Shown: positions 1 to 11,590 of the stretch, piece after piece
Position numbering within the stretch: position 1 is the first letter of the stretch
Layout of the letters: each line of letters starts with the position of its first letter
Translations under genes and position numbers: made by a program
Assembly: GCA_027924585.1 (NCBI GenBank)
Contig: BSBM01000826.1
Coordinates: 11,439,501 to 11,503,500 of the forward strand
Source of the DNA: Larix kaempferi
Lineage: Eukaryota > Streptophyta > Pinopsida > Pinales > Pinaceae
Length of the DNA stretch: 64,000 nt
Reading direction: 5' to 3'
Notes under the pieces: generated by a model
Told to the model about the DNA's origin: nothing
The model's input: only the letters and a program-made list of their open reading frames with translations
Databases searched by the model: none

Positions 1-69
1 CATGCACATAGGCAAGTCTTTTCCCGACTCGATATGTCTCAACCGTGAAGACACATAATGGTCTCAACC

Positions 70-240
70 ATTGGACTATGAGAATGTCCCTTTTCGCTAT
101 AGAAAATGCCATGAACATGGCCATCTATAACGTGACTGTCATCTCAACAATAGCGGCCCCCAAGAAAACAACAAGGATGAAGACGGTTTCTAGAAATACG
201 GAAGGAAAATAAGATAGCACCGCAAGACAACTACAGAATA
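70..240 (+). pseudogene. LINE ORF1 C-terminal remnant with zinc knuckle
   Basis: Translation near 86-140 gives a PFR-Y-RKCHEHGHL-stop-RDC pattern. This matches the CX2CX4HX4C knuckle at the end of plant L1 ORF1 proteins (nucleic-acid-binding, Gag-like). The first Cys appears as Tyr and a TAA sits just before the RDC. The tract leads almost directly into the endonuclease remnant, so linker and endonuclease N-terminus were lost. Only the motif is recognisable. Confidence 0.55.
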
Positions 241-269
241 GAAGAAAACCAACGATCCTTCCACCAGCA

Positions 270-512
270 ATGACTTCACCATCCTCGGAAGACACTCTCT
301 TCAAGCATTGCATCAATGATTATGAGCTCGTTGAACTTAATCTCTATAAAGGCTTCTTCACTTGGAACAATCATAGAGGTGGAGCCCATCAAATTGCTTC
401 TTGTCTTGACCGCTTCCTGGTATCTGAAAAATCCATTGACACAGGAGGATTTCTCTCCACAATGGTCCTTCCTTCTGCAGGCTCTGATCACTGGCCAATT
501 TCTCTCAACTGA
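270..512 (+). pseudogene. LINE ORF2 endonuclease domain, C-terminal part
   Basis: The 80-residue open stretch contains FTWNNHRGGAH, the LDRFLVSE segment and GSDHWPI. These correspond to the last conserved blocks of the exonuclease-endonuclease-phosphatase fold that nicks target DNA in L1-type LINEs; the SDH-P block holds catalytic residues. The N-terminal catalytic half is absent. The frame ends at a stop and protein homology resumes downstream in another frame as the helical linker to the reverse transcriptase. Confidence 0.85.
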
Positions 513-635
513 CATCACTCAGGTCGGAAACATTTTTGACCATTTTGCTTTGAAATTTTTTGGCTAACTCACCCCTCTTTTTAGGACACTATTCGGGACC
601 GGTGGCTCAATATGGAGGTGGAAGGCTGATCCAAA

Positions 636-2141
636 ATGGCCATCTTTCAAAAGAAAATCAAGATGCTCAAATCCCAGCTGCAAATATGGAATAAAACAAC
701 TTTTGGCAACATCTTCACTACCAAGAGTGAAATAGAAAAGGGCTTGGAGAACATACAAAAAGATATCATGGAACATAGCCACACTGAAGAGCTCAAACGA
801 AAGGAGAAAGAAAGTTTGAAGAAGCTGGACATCCGATGCGAGCAGGAAGAAATCATGTGGCGGTAGAAATCCAGAATCAACTGGCTCAAAGAAGGAGAGA
901 AAAACACCACCTTCTTCAACCACACCAGTATCCAACACAGAATGCACAACAAGATTAATTCCTTTATTTTTGTATACGAAACTACTTTAAGTGATCAAGG
1001 GGAGATAGAGAAAGAACTCATCAATCACTTCTAGACCTTGCTCACTGAGGAAAATGATGAAAGATCACAGACCATCAGTAGGGTTACAAGACACAATCCC
1101 TCCATTCTAACTCCTGATCACAATGCAACTCTCATGAAGGAAATCAAAATGACGGAATTAGAGGTAGCAGTCAATCAGATGGAAGAAGGTAAAGCCCTTG
1201 GTCAGGATGGCTTCACCATCAACTTCTTTCATTACTGCTGGGACATGCTTAAACAAGAAATCCTAGATATTGTCAAGGAATCCAGATCCAAGCGATGGGT
1301 CCTCCATGCGTTCAACACCACCCATCACACCCTCATCCCCAAAGAAAACGATGCCACCACCCCTGGTAAGTTAATACCTATCTCCCTCTGCAATGTGATT
1401 TAAAAAATTATTACCAAAGTCATTGGCAACCGCCTCAAGGTACTCTTACAACTTTTGATCTCACCTGAAAAAACTTGTTATGTCGAATGGTGCCAAATCC
1501 TGGATGGAATCATTCTCTCCCATGAAGTTATCCATTCCCTGAAAATGGAAAAAACCCCTGGGATGCTCCTCAAGATAAACCTCTCCAAGGCCTTTGACAA
1601 GCTTAGTTGGACATTCATTGAGAAGATGCTCCTTGCTTTTGGGTTCTGCCAAGATTGGACCAATTGGGTCATGTCCCTAACCTCTTGATCTTTATTCTCC
1701 ATCCTTGTCGATGGCTACCCCTCTTCCACCTTTTACCCCACCAGAGGCATCCGTCAAGGAGACCCCCTCTCACCCTTCCTTTTCATTCTCATGGTCGAAG
1801 GATTGGGCAGGATGCTAAAATAAAAGATTACTATTCGTGCCCTTCGTGGCGTTTCCTTACATGGAAGCCTCCCCACAATCTATTAGCAATTTGTGTATGA
1901 CAACCTTCTTTTTGTGCACCCCTCAGTTGAGGAGGCCTCAACACTGAAGCGCATTTTAAAGACCTACTCTGATGCCTCTGGCACCACTATAAACCTTGAA
2001 AAGTCCCAAATCTTCCTTTTCCACATAGACCCCATCACGCAAAGGAATATTTTGCACATCCTAGGATACTCCACGGCCTCCCTCCCCTCCAAATACCTGG
2101 GTGCCCCTCTCTTTGACTCAGCTATCAAACATTCCTCCTAG
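636..2141 (+). pseudogene. LINE ORF2 reverse transcriptase, decayed
   Basis: A basic, helical linker (636-866) runs into reverse-transcriptase blocks. These are a GKALGQDGFTINFF block (about 1190-1225), LIPK (about 1332), a LLKINLSKAFDKLSW block (about 1567-1613) and the post-catalytic TYSDASGTTINLEKSQ block (about 1963-2008). The enzyme would copy LINE RNA into DNA at the nicked target. At the catalytic position, where plant LINEs carry F/Y-x-DD, the sequence reads YDNLLFV (about 1896-1916), so one Asp is lost. At least three frame changes and several stops show the copy is dead. Confidence 0.85.
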
Positions 2142-2198
2142 AGACAACTCCTTGACAAGCTTGAAAATAAAATCTCTTCTTGCACCTTCCGCACTCTC

Positions 2199-3572
2199 AA
2201 CCTGCCCACCAGAATAGTGCTTCTTAAATCTGTCCTTCAATCTATGCCTCCTTATCTCTTCTCTGTCCTTGCTTCCCCCAAGTGGGTCCTCAAATTAATG
2301 AGAAATCCCAAAAGTCTTTCCTTTTGGGGGGAACCCATAATAACCGCAAGTGGTCCCTTATGGAATGGGATACTCTCTGTACTCCAAAAAGACAAGGAGG
2401 CATCGGGCTCAAGATCCTGAAATCAACAATCAGGTCTTCTCTGCCAAAATCTAGTGGAAATGGGTCACTGATGCAGTCTCCCCCTGGAGCCTCCTCTAGA
2501 ATAGAAAATATGCCCGCAACTGGTCGACTCAGCTCCACATCCGCTATGCCCAATATCCTCTGGGATATTTAATCTGGCAAGCTGTTGATTGTCAAAGAGC
2601 CCTCATTCAGTAGCACAGTTTCTGGGAAGTCTGAAATGGTCAACATGCAAATTTATAGTTTGACTCTTGGCAGCAACTTCCATGCATCCACACTGCGATC
2701 CTTTCACCGAAACTTCAAGCTCACTATGACCACAACAGATAGCTCTCTATTCAGGATTACTAGACACCCGTTGACTCCTTCAAAAATAGAATTTCGAAAC
2801 ATCATGACCTTTAGACTCCTCCAGTCCTGACAGATAGCATCGAGCCTCTCTGGCAAGCTCTTCAAACCAGACAAATCATATTAAGCAATGATTCTGAGAT
2901 TTTGCGATGGGGACACCTCCCAATAGGAACTTTCTCTACCAAAGAATCTTACTCCATCCTCACTGCAACTCTTGAAGAGAGGCCAAACCCCATCTGGAAG
3001 AAAATTTGGGAATCACAATTACAGCCCAAGATCTACTCCTTCCTCTGGCTCCTTGCTCACAGATGCATCCTAACTTTGGACAATATCCAAAGAAGAGGCA
3101 ACCAAGGACCCTCTTGGTGTCCCATGTGTGAAAATCAACCTGAAACCAATGATCATCTACTCAACTCTTGTGATTTTGTCAAATATATTTGGGACAAAGT
3201 GGCTCAACTCTACAAATGCACCAACAGGGTCTGAGGAGATATTGTCCAAACCATATCCAAATGGGATCCCAATCCCTTCCAGAGCACTATTGTTAACATA
3301 ATTTGGGATCTCATTCCAAGACTAGTTGTCTGGAACATGTGGAAAGAACGCAACAGAAGAATTTTTTATTCCATGAAAAATTAGCTCAAGAGATTTGGTC
3401 CACTTTCATCACCAACCTTCAAGAAACTCTCTCCCTCAAGATCTGGAGCTCTTCTGATTTCCCCACTCTTCTTGTTGAAAGCTACATCCTTTCCGAATGG
3501 AACCTCATCCTTCATCCCACTCCTAGCCTCCCACGTATTTCCCCAGCCAACACTCCTAGCCCGGAACACTAG
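2199..3572 (+). pseudogene. LINE ORF2 C-terminus with zf-RVT region
   Basis: After the reverse transcriptase core come thumb-like segments (2199-2830) and a zf-RVT-type domain at 2902-3234. The domain includes W-x3-L (LWLLAHRCILT) and a CPMCENQPETNDHLLNSC zinc-binding pattern. In plant L1 elements this domain is the C-terminal nucleic-acid-binding end of ORF2. A further open stretch (3303-3572) in another frame completes the C-terminus (TRLVVWNMWKERN-like text at its start). Stops and frameshifts interrupt it repeatedly. Confidence 0.8.
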
Positions 3573-3592
3573 AGCAAGCCCCCCCTGGTTTT

Positions 3593-4910
3593 GTTATGGA
3601 GAAAAACTTCCTATGGTATGGGACTGACCACAACAGACAGATGACTGCAGAATACTACTCAATTCCCAATGCAATGCTATATAAATGACAATGCTAAGAT
3701 AATGGAGAATAATACCAACCTTCAACTGGATGTTCGATGTAGATCGTCGTTGAGATTTCAACCTCTACACTTGAACCTGCAAATTAGTCTCAATAAGCAA
3801 TACAAGACAAGTTCATGTAATATGTGAAAGACATTAGCATACTAAATAGCAATGATCCACGATATCATAAGTAAATGTAACCCAATGTAATTTAAACAAC
3901 ATTCACAACATCAATTGGATGAGAAGATGACTATTTCTATTGATTCATAACAAGAAGTACATGATACAACCTCTTGCCGGCAACCAATCTGAACCAAAAA
4001 CTAGGTCCCTCCACTTGTGCCTCCACTACTTCAATCCTGTAGATAATGGAAAACTCAAACTATCAAAGGAGTTTGGGAGGTGAACATAATAAGTTCACAA
4101 GAACAAGGATCAATGAGTGTAGACTCAAGTCACGACAAAAATCCACTAGATTTATCTTGCTCTCTCTTCCTCCTCCCTTCCATACACCATAAGAGCTCAA
4201 TATATAATCTTCTAAGGGTAGGTGAAAAGGCACATCGAGTCGTTTCGGGGCATATGGAGGGCCAAAGGTCACCCTAAGACTGCTTCTTGGGAGTAAAAGT
4301 GAGCTTTAATTACTTTTTACCATGAAACTTGGTGTACGCAGGCTAATGTACTGTAGCCTGCGTGTACGCTGGCTATAGTGTAACCGCGAGCGTACAGGAA
4401 CAAAAATAGGGAAAATTAAGTTCCTGAAGGGAAGATCATGAATCTGAGTCAAACAATGGATACTGAAGGCCAAAAGTTGTTGATGTTTACAGGGTGGAAA
4501 AATACGCTGTAACAGATGCCCCCTAATGTGTGAGGTCATACAATGGTGCTACGATGGATGAAATACATTATAAATCTGAGAAGTGGAGTGATGGAGATGC
4601 AACTGGAAGGAACATCTCACTCATCATAATACAATAATATCTCTGAATACATGTTAGTATAGTACAACAATCTGATACAATGGCCCTGAATAGGAAGTAT
4701 ATAATGAATACATGTCATAAGTGGTCATAGCCATAACCATCTACCGTAAGAGACAGTCTCCTGCTGAAAGGAAAAATTGGAACAAATTGAAGGTACAAAC
4801 TACTGATGTATGAGAAGTGATACCTCAAGAGTACAGTCACGATCATAAGTAGCATATTGAATGCCACTATCGGCTGGGGTCTTCTACACAAATCATCTAC
4901 AGTGCAAGTC
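3593..4910. other. Non-coding interval left of copia A
   Basis: About 1.3 kb without a convincing gene on either strand. It contains a short stem-loop (4333-4365) and otherwise AT-rich unique-looking DNA. The copia A target site is at its right edge, so before that insertion this interval was continuous with 9599 onward. Confidence 0.5.
4333..4365. repeat. Short inverted repeat (stem-loop)
   Basis: GTACGCAGGCTA is followed after eight bases by TAGCCTGCG-TGTAC, giving a stem of about 12 bp with a short loop. No gene or terminator context is visible. Confidence 0.5.
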
Positions 4911-4915
4911 CCATC
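4911..4915. repeat. Target-site duplication of copia A, left copy
   Basis: CCATC lies immediately before the TG of the LTR and is repeated at 9599-9603, right after the CA of the opposite LTR end. This is a perfect 5-bp duplication of the kind made by retrotransposon integrase. Confidence 0.9.
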
Positions 4916-5374
4916 TGTTTGGTTACATAGGGTACTCCCAAAAGACCAAACAGATATAGCAACCACTTCACACAAACAGATCACAGATCAACACATTGAT
5001 GTTTTGACGTGGTTTAAACCCTTGAGAGGGAAACACTCCACGACCCCGACCAAATAGCTTCTATGGAGCAATTTATTATGCAATGAAAGAAAGTTACAAA
5101 TGAGCTTCTCATAATCGATCAACTTTCCAATGACCCTCCATGACCTTTAAATAAAGATCATGGACCAATCGGGTGTTAAACCACAGATCAAGGGTAGGTA
5201 TGATCTAACAGAAGTTGAGCCATTGGATCACTCTATGTCTAGAACATATTGTGACCGTTAAATTTAAATATTTACAAATGCATACTAATGCATACTAAAG
5301 ACACACACTTTACCTAACGGAGCTATTACCCAAGTTGATCTTAAGTAACTCCTAAGTGTCTAAATATCCTAACA
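4916..5374 (-). repeat. 3' LTR of copia A
   Basis: Begins TGTTTGG and ends CTAACA on the plus strand. It matches the LTR at 44503-44961 in length (459 bp) and order. In element orientation this is the 3' LTR, adjoining the polypurine tract at its inner side. Confidence 0.9.
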
Positions 5375-5386
5375 TCCCCCCTTAAG
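5375..5386 (-). other. Polypurine tract of copia A
   Basis: TCCCCCCTTAAG on the plus strand, i.e. CTTAAGGGGGGA in element sense, directly abuts the LTR. It is the primer site for plus-strand DNA synthesis. The same tract is found in element D at 30970-30981. Confidence 0.85.
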
Positions 5387-5498
5387 AACAACCTGGGATA
5401 GGATTGAAGGATTTACAAAAGTGACGCTATTAGGATAAGGAAGGATTCATTAGAGCCTATCCCCCCTTAATGACAAATTCCTGAACTCCTGACATAAA

Positions 5499-6905
5499 TC
5501 AAACTTTAAAAAACTTCGCTTTTGTAAGAGACTTGGTGAAGATGTCTGCAACTTGATCATCTGTAGGGAAAAAGAGCACTTCAAGAACATGATCATGAAC
5601 AAGATTTCTGATGAAGTGCATATGTAGCTCAATGTGTTTGTTGCGTTGATGTAGAACTAGATCTTTGGCGAGCTTGATAACACTTTGATTGTCGCACCAA
5701 AGTGGAGTAGCTTGTTGCTGCTTGAATCCAAACTCTGAAAGGATCTGTCGAAGCCTTAAAGCTTCCTGACTGACATTAACTGCTGCTCGATATTCTGCTT
5801 CTATTGAAGAGAGATCAAGAGCTTGTTGTTTCTTACAAGCCCAAGTGATAGCTTCAGATCCCAGACTGAAAACATAACCTACACTACACTTTTGATCATT
5901 AGGATCGTCGGCCCAATCTGAATCAGTGAAACCAACCAACAAAGGTTCCCCCCCTGGACTGTAATGAATCCCAAACTGAATTGTACCTTGAATATATCGA
6001 AGTATTCTTTTAGCTTCTTTCTAGTGACTTTCATGAGTTGTTTGCATATAACGGGCAACATGACCAACGACAAAGGAAAGGTTAGGACGAGAATGAGTCA
6101 AGTATAAGAGACTACCAACAAGCTGACGATACAAGGTGGCATCTACTTCAGCTGAAGGAAAAGTGGCAGAAATTTTGACTCCAAACTATAAGGGAGAAGG
6201 GGTTGGTTTACAATCGTCCATGTGAAAGCCACGAAGAAGGTCACAAGAATATGTAGACTGAGAAAGAAAGATTCCTTCTTTGGTTTGAAGAACTTGGAGA
6301 CCAAGAAAATAATGCAAATGTCCTAAGTCTTACATTTCAAATTTTTTCTTAAGATTGGATTTCACATTGGTTATAAGCTTAGGGTCACTACCAGTAAGAA
6401 TAAGGTCATCAACATATAGGACAAGTATGATGAGATGGTTTCCTACTTTCTTGGTATAGACATTGGGGTCAGAAAGGAATCTAGAAAAAGAAGTGTGAAG
6501 GAGAAAGCTATCCATTTTGGCATACCAAACTTTAGGAGCTTGCTTAAGGACATATAAGGATTTCTTAAGGAGACAGACAAGGATAGAGTGATTCTAAACA
6601 TATCCAAGAGGTTGTTCCATGTAAATTTCCTCCCGTAAATCACCATGTAAGAAGGCTGACTTGACATCCATTTGATGGACTTCCTAGTTATGTAAGGCTG
6701 CAAGGGAAAGAACAAGACGGATGGAGTTCATTTTTGCAACAGGAGCAAAGGTTTCAATGTAGTCAATCCCTTCAACTTGGGAAAAAAATTTGGAAACTAA
6801 CCTTTCCTTAAGTCTTTCAACACTTCCATCTGATGCATACTTAGTTCTGTAGACCCATTTACATCTGACAAGTTTCTTCCTTTTGGAAGAGGTACAAGAT
6901 CCCAA
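5499..6905 (-). pseudogene. Copia A reverse transcriptase and RNase H, broken
   Basis: Reading from 6905 downward there are reverse-transcriptase blocks (KKLVRCKWVYRTKY, EGIDYIETFAPVAKM), the catalytic LYVDDLILTGSDP block (about 6370-6425) and RNase H blocks: FTDSDWADDP (about 5900-5935), LSSIEAEYRAAV (about 5780-5815) and CDNQSVIKLAKD (about 5660-5695). The product would copy element RNA and degrade it from the hybrid. At least four frame changes or stops separate these blocks, so no enzyme can be made from this copy. RNase H ends about 125 bp before the LTR, as usual for copia. Confidence 0.88.
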
Positions 6906-6987
6906 CTATCATTCGCCATTAAGGAATGATATTCTTCATCCATAGCTGCATCTTAATCAGGATTTCCTAAAGCGTCTGCAAAAGTTT

Positions 6988-8280
6988 CTAGATCATGATT
7001 CTCGGAAAATTGACCCAAAAGAGAAAAGGCTCGCTGAAACTAAGAACGTGTTCAATGTTGATCTCTAGGATCACTGGCAAGATAACCGGCTGCTTCACAT
7101 GTTGAATGGACCCATTTAGGAAGCACTTGTGCTTGTGCAACTGGAGGAACATGAGCAGCAGGAGGTGGATTTTCATCCTCATTGTCATCATCAGAAACTG
7201 GAGTTGGAAACCTGTCAACGAAGTTGGAAGAAGAAGAAGGCACAATCGCCGAATCAGGCTTGCAGGCCAAAGATGGCACAATTGCCTTGTTAGGCTCGCA
7301 GGCCACAGATGGCACAATTGCCTTGTTAGGCTCGCAGGCCAAGATATTTTCATCAAATTTAACATCTCTTCGAATGATTACATCATGAGAATGTGGTTGA
7401 AGAAGTCTAGAACCTTTTACATCTTTAGAATATCTAACAAATATGCACTTTTCACTTTTAGGCTGCAATGCTTTCCGTTTTTCATTCGGAATGTGAGCCC
7501 ATGCTTCACTACCAAACACACGGAACTAACTTACATCTGGTTTAATTTTAATACAAGCTTCTTCCAGTGTGATACCTTGTAAAGCTTTAGTGGGGGTGCG
7601 ATTAACTATGTAATTGCACAATTTATGGCTTCAGCCCAAAATTTAAGACTTAGTCCCTTAGATTGGATCATACAATTAGCCATTTCTTTTAAAGTGCGGT
7701 TCTTCCATTCAGCTACACAATTTTGTTGTGGTGTATATGGAACAGTGTGTTGTTATTGGATTCCTTGTTCAATGCAGAAAGTAGTGAACTTTTTGTTAAC
7801 ATATTCTCCTCCATTGTCAGATCTTAACTTCATAATTTCATGACTAGATTGTTTTTCAACAAGGGCCTCGTAGGACAAGAACATGTTAAATACTTTGCTC
7901 TTAAGTTTTAGGAAATAAACCCAAGTTTGTCTGGTTTAATCATCAATGAAAGTTAAGAAATATTTGAAACCAGAAAAGGAAGCAGATGAAAGAGGACCAC
8001 ACAAGTCACTATGCAAAAGCTCCATGGGAACCGAGGCATGCCAAGAGGCACATTTGTCAAAACTATCCTGATGATGTTTTTTGAGTACACAACTGGAATA
8101 GACACCATCCCTACAAGATACCATTGGAAGACCTGTCACCATATTGTCTTTACATAGTTGTTTCAATGAGTGATAATTTAAGTGACCAAATCGCTCATGC
8201 CAATGTTTGATCAAGTTATCACTATGAGCAACAAAAACTGAAGGAAAAGGTGATGACCCAAAGTTGTTAAATTTGTACAA
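6988..8280 (-). pseudogene. Copia A integrase and integrase-RT linker, broken
   Basis: From 8280 downward: the integrase N-terminal HWHERFGHLNYHSL block with the following SCVLKKHH segment, and the core Asp in LLHSDLCGPL (about 8005-8035). Core blocks RSDNGGEY and QQN-x-VAE-x-KNR (about 7690-7830) follow in a shifted frame with stops. After the core comes FGSEAWAHIPNEKRKAL (7519 downward) and an acidic, proline-rich linker containing a short tandem repeat. Integrase would insert the cDNA into the genome. The QQN-C-VAE-W-KN version differs from the usual QQNGVAERKN, a sign of decay. Confidence 0.85.
7215..7350 (-). repeat. In-frame minisatellite in copia A linker
   Basis: Tandem units translate as ACEPNKAIVPS, ACEPNKAIVPS and ACKPDSAIVPS, about 36-45 bp each. 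They lie between integrase and reverse transcriptase. The paralogous stretch in element D (33050-33170) has the same repeat with diverged units. Confidence 0.8.
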
Positions 8281-8316
8281 CCTGGTAATATCATCAACAA
8301 TTCTAGTTGCTAGGAC

Positions 8317-9478
8317 CTATTGAGGATCTTTAAAATCCTTGATTACAACTTGGTGACGTGTAAACATCACAGTTGTACCTTCACCAGAATGAGTGATTTT
8401 ATAGACTGATAACAAATTGCAGGAACTTATTGGAACACATAGTACATCACTAAAATGACCATTATCTACTGGAATTGTTCCAGCTCCTACAACACTTAGA
8501 GATCTATCATCACCAACAAATATTTGTTTGGTGTTACATTCATGCATGGTAGAAAATATGGCTTGATCCTTAGCCATATGATAAGATGCTCCAGAATCAA
8601 TGAGCCATTCAATTGAAGTAGAAGAAGAAGATGCATTATAAGAATAACCAGAAGCACAAAGTGCATGTCCATGAGAGGTAGATTCTGAAGGCGAATCTAG
8701 GCTGATGTGGTGCTTCTTCATTGCTGCTTCCAAGGCTGCCATCTTCTTGAAACTCTTAGATTCATCATGATTATCTTTCCCGCAATAGTTGCAATGATGC
8801 TCAGTCTTCTTGCCTTTTGGCTTGGATCCTTTGTCATTTTTTAAAGAAGGAGTTGACTGAGAGGGTTTGGGACCCTTGTTTGACTTATTATTGTGAAAAT
8901 TTTGTTTCTTGGGAGGCTTGGACTTTTCTTTCTGTTGGGACAATAAGGCTTTCCCAGATGTATCTGCATTGTTAATTATTCCAAGATGGATAGGATTATA
9001 TTGCTCTCTAATCAAGGAATCAAAAAAGGATTCAAGACTAGGCTCTTGATAGCTAGCTGCATTCAAGGATTCTTTCATGGAGTAAAATGTAGATACAAAA
9101 ACAGAATATGCAGGTCAAAGTTTTAAAAGAATGTGATAAATGTATTGTTTTTCTTCCCTCTTAATCTTGCATTCTGCACATAAGATTTTAAGAGTTTTAT
9201 ACTTAGATAAATAATCTCTAATGCATGAAAAATTACTTGGATTTAAAAAAATCAACTCATTTTTGAGTTGGTGACCTCGAATTTCATTTTGTTTACCAAA
9301 CAAAGATTCCAACTTGTCCCAAGCAGCATCAAGTTCATCAATTCCAGATATGTGGAATTGCAAATCAATAGATATTGACATCCCAATCAATCCACGAGCA
9401 TCGTCACATCTATTTTCCCATTTTATTTTCTTATCATAAACAGTGGGTTCTGTTTATTTCCCTGATGTAATTCTGAAA
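8317..9478 (-). pseudogene. Copia A gag and protease, broken and 5'-truncated
   Basis: The gag capsid remnant (9478 to 9115) is followed by a nucleocapsid and protease segment (9078-8317). This has a zinc-knuckle-like CNYCGKDNHDESKS and the retroviral-type aspartic protease motif WLIDSGASYHMA (about 8575-8610). In the knuckle the last Cys is Ser; the paralogue D still has Cys. The first gag residues are removed by the deletion that also took the primer-binding site. The protein would package element RNA and process the polyprotein. Confidence 0.85.
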
Positions 9479-9504
9479 AATCCTCTACTTCCTAGAACAT
9501 CCTC

Positions 9505-9598
9505 CATACTAATGCATACTAAAGAAACACACTTTACCTAACGGATCTATTACACAAGTTGATCTTAACTAACTCCTAAGTGTCTAAATATACTAACA
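9505..9598 (-). repeat. Truncated 5' LTR of copia A
   Basis: About 94 bp matching the inner end of the 3' LTR (5281-5374) with a handful of differences, ending ACTAACA before the TSD. The remaining part of this LTR, the primer-binding site and the gag start were lost in a deletion. Confidence 0.88.
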
Positions 9599-11590
9599 CC
9601 ATCAAGTGAATAAATGTGTTGAGGTCGAACCTGATGTGACATCGTCTGATTACCAATCAATGATGTATACCATTAACAAATGTGAGATAACCCACCAATA
9701 ATGAAAATGGGCATCAAGGCACAGAGTACAATCATCAACGTGCGAATAGATGTGTTGAAGTCGAACACTAGGATGAATCCATCGATTAGGGGACATTGAT
9801 GTATTCCCAAAACTTTCGATGGCGAGAAAACCTACCACTAATGACTACAAGCCTCAAGGTACTCAACCGAACTCTAAGTCTCAAATTCTGGAATAAATGA
9901 GATGGGGTCGATGGAACGAAACTTGCTAGAATGAAGGCATTAAGGCATCCCCCATCAACCAGCACAAGGTACCAGCTACGCTAAAATATTTGGAAGAACT
10001 CAGATGGAACGGACTGACTCGATAAGGATGGCCGACATGTAATAGTCAAGAGATCTGAGGAGTGGCCGACTCTGGTTTCAGGACTTCCTTTGAATAAGAG
10101 CATGAGCAGACGGATAAACGCAGGCAACATAGACTCAAATACTCAGGTATAATGACACTGTGCGATGTAGGAGGCATCAACAAAGGGCTCCATAATGACT
10201 TGAAGCTTAACCATCCAGTGGAGTAACAAAAAAGAAACGAGTATAGCTCCTAAGGTCCTACTATAGTCCCGACTCATAATGAATGGAGTGGAGTGAATGC
10301 TCTGTTCAAAGGCGACACAACAGTTGCCAACTAGAATTAGTAACCATAATCCCGTCCATCTTTTTAATTTTTTAATTTTTTTTTGTCTTTGTCATATTTG
10401 GGAAAGCTTGAAAAACCAAATTGCTTATAGTATAACAAGTGACGGAACGAGTTTCAAGTAGCGATCAAACTAGTTCCAAGCAGTGGAACATACCTATGAT
10501 CAATGCAAGGAAGCATGTGCAGGATGTGGACACTTGGGGGCTTTCCCTCAGGGTCAAGGGTCATCAAACTGTGAAAGGAAAATGAAAGATCTGCATGGCT
10601 CAATAGGGAAAAGTGCTTAGGCACCAAGCTAATAATCAAGTAAGCGGGAGCCGACACAAGGCTCAAGTGGCAAGCAGGATCATGCAATGCAATCACAACT
10701 TGATATAAATGGGGGGATTCCTTATGGAAGATGGCCAACATAAGACAAAGTAGAGTATGAGTCTTTATCGCAAAGTCATGGCATGACTACAAAGGACTCC
10801 CAATCCTAGAGAGAAACAACAGCATGGGCACCAAAAGGCATAAAAGGGCTCCAACTAGGGCTTCGATGGTCGGATAGGCCCTACCACCAAATAATGACAC
10901 TTCTATAACAGTGTGAAGGCTCTGTGTCGGTTAAGAAGCTGGGTCGCACTTAAGGTTAATGAAAATGGTCAAATGGTCAAATGCATATGCAAGTGAAAAT
11001 GACATCTAACCTATATGCTAGGTGTGAAACATACATGTCGTAGGTGCGAAACAGTCAAAAACCAACTCTTGTCGAAGAAATCTGTTCAAAATACTACTCC
11101 AAGACATTACATTAGTCCAAAACAACTTAAAATGGTAAAACTATGGAAAAGTGGGTTTTGAAAACTACAAATAGTAATAAAAAATTACAATTTACAATTC
11201 ATTTTTATAATTCACCCAAAATAGTGGTTTTGGTTAGTTTTCACCTTGGATTTCAATTGTTAATTGTTGGAGCTACGAGCATCCATTTTTTGATCCGTCT
11301 AGAGCAGGTTAGTCACCTCATCCCCCTCTTTCATTTGATAGATTTTAATTCAGTTCTTAGAGGTCCAAATTTATTATTAGGTCAGCCCTACTTCTCCAGG
11401 GTGTTGTAGGTAGGCTACAGCTCTGTGGGTCATAGGTAGGGCCTTCTAGACGTGGTCAATGCTTTCGTTGACCACGAGTAGATTCCTTTGTTTTCTCAAT
11501 TTCCCGTGGGTATGGCCATGAAGTTGGTTTTTTAAATGTTAAAAGATAAAAAAAACTTTTGTTTCTTCCTCCAGGATGGTTCTTGAGTGG
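9599..11590 (+). repeat. Segmental duplication, copy 1
   Basis: This 2-kb block matches 44962-46954 collinearly and in direct orientation, with scattered substitutions and small indels. Both copies begin with the copia TSD CCATC next to an LTR end. Both end just after the first codons of the PMD exon (GGATGGTTCTT). There is no convincing gene inside. A 95-codon minus-strand ORF occurs in both copies but shows many amino-acid changes, which argues against constraint. Confidence 0.9.

Larger units (their letters stand above)
1..3592 (+). mobile_element. Degenerate L1-type LINE (non-LTR retrotransposon)
   Basis: The stretch carries, in plus-strand order, an ORF1 zinc-knuckle remnant (about 86-140), the C-terminal part of an apurinic-type endonuclease (270-512), a reverse transcriptase (1038-2141) and a zf-RVT zinc-binding region (2902-3234). 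That is the order of a plant L1-type LINE ORF1-ORF2. The reading frame is broken by many stops and frameshifts, and most of the endonuclease N-terminus is missing. The 5' end lies outside the window. No clear poly(A) tail is seen after 3592, so the 3' end may be truncated too. It is a dead copy. Confidence 0.9.
4916..9598 (-). mobile_element. Ty1/copia element A, decayed
   Basis: Minus-strand copia element with a complete 459-bp 3' LTR (4916-5374), a polypurine tract, remnants of RNase H, reverse transcriptase, integrase, protease and gag in copia order, and a truncated 5' LTR (9505-9598). It is bounded by the 5-bp TSD CCATC. A deletion runs from early gag through the primer-binding site and most of the 5' LTR: gag text stops near 9500 and passes directly into LTR sequence. 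Many stops and frameshifts are present. The element and its right flank were later duplicated as element D (30901-46954). Confidence 0.92.

Noticed and set aside
10454-10741. 95-codon minus-strand ORF present in both copies of the segmental duplication (also 45817-46104)
   Set aside because: About 13 amino-acid differences in 95 at a locus that differs little at DNA level, so no sign of protein constraint; no family resemblance.
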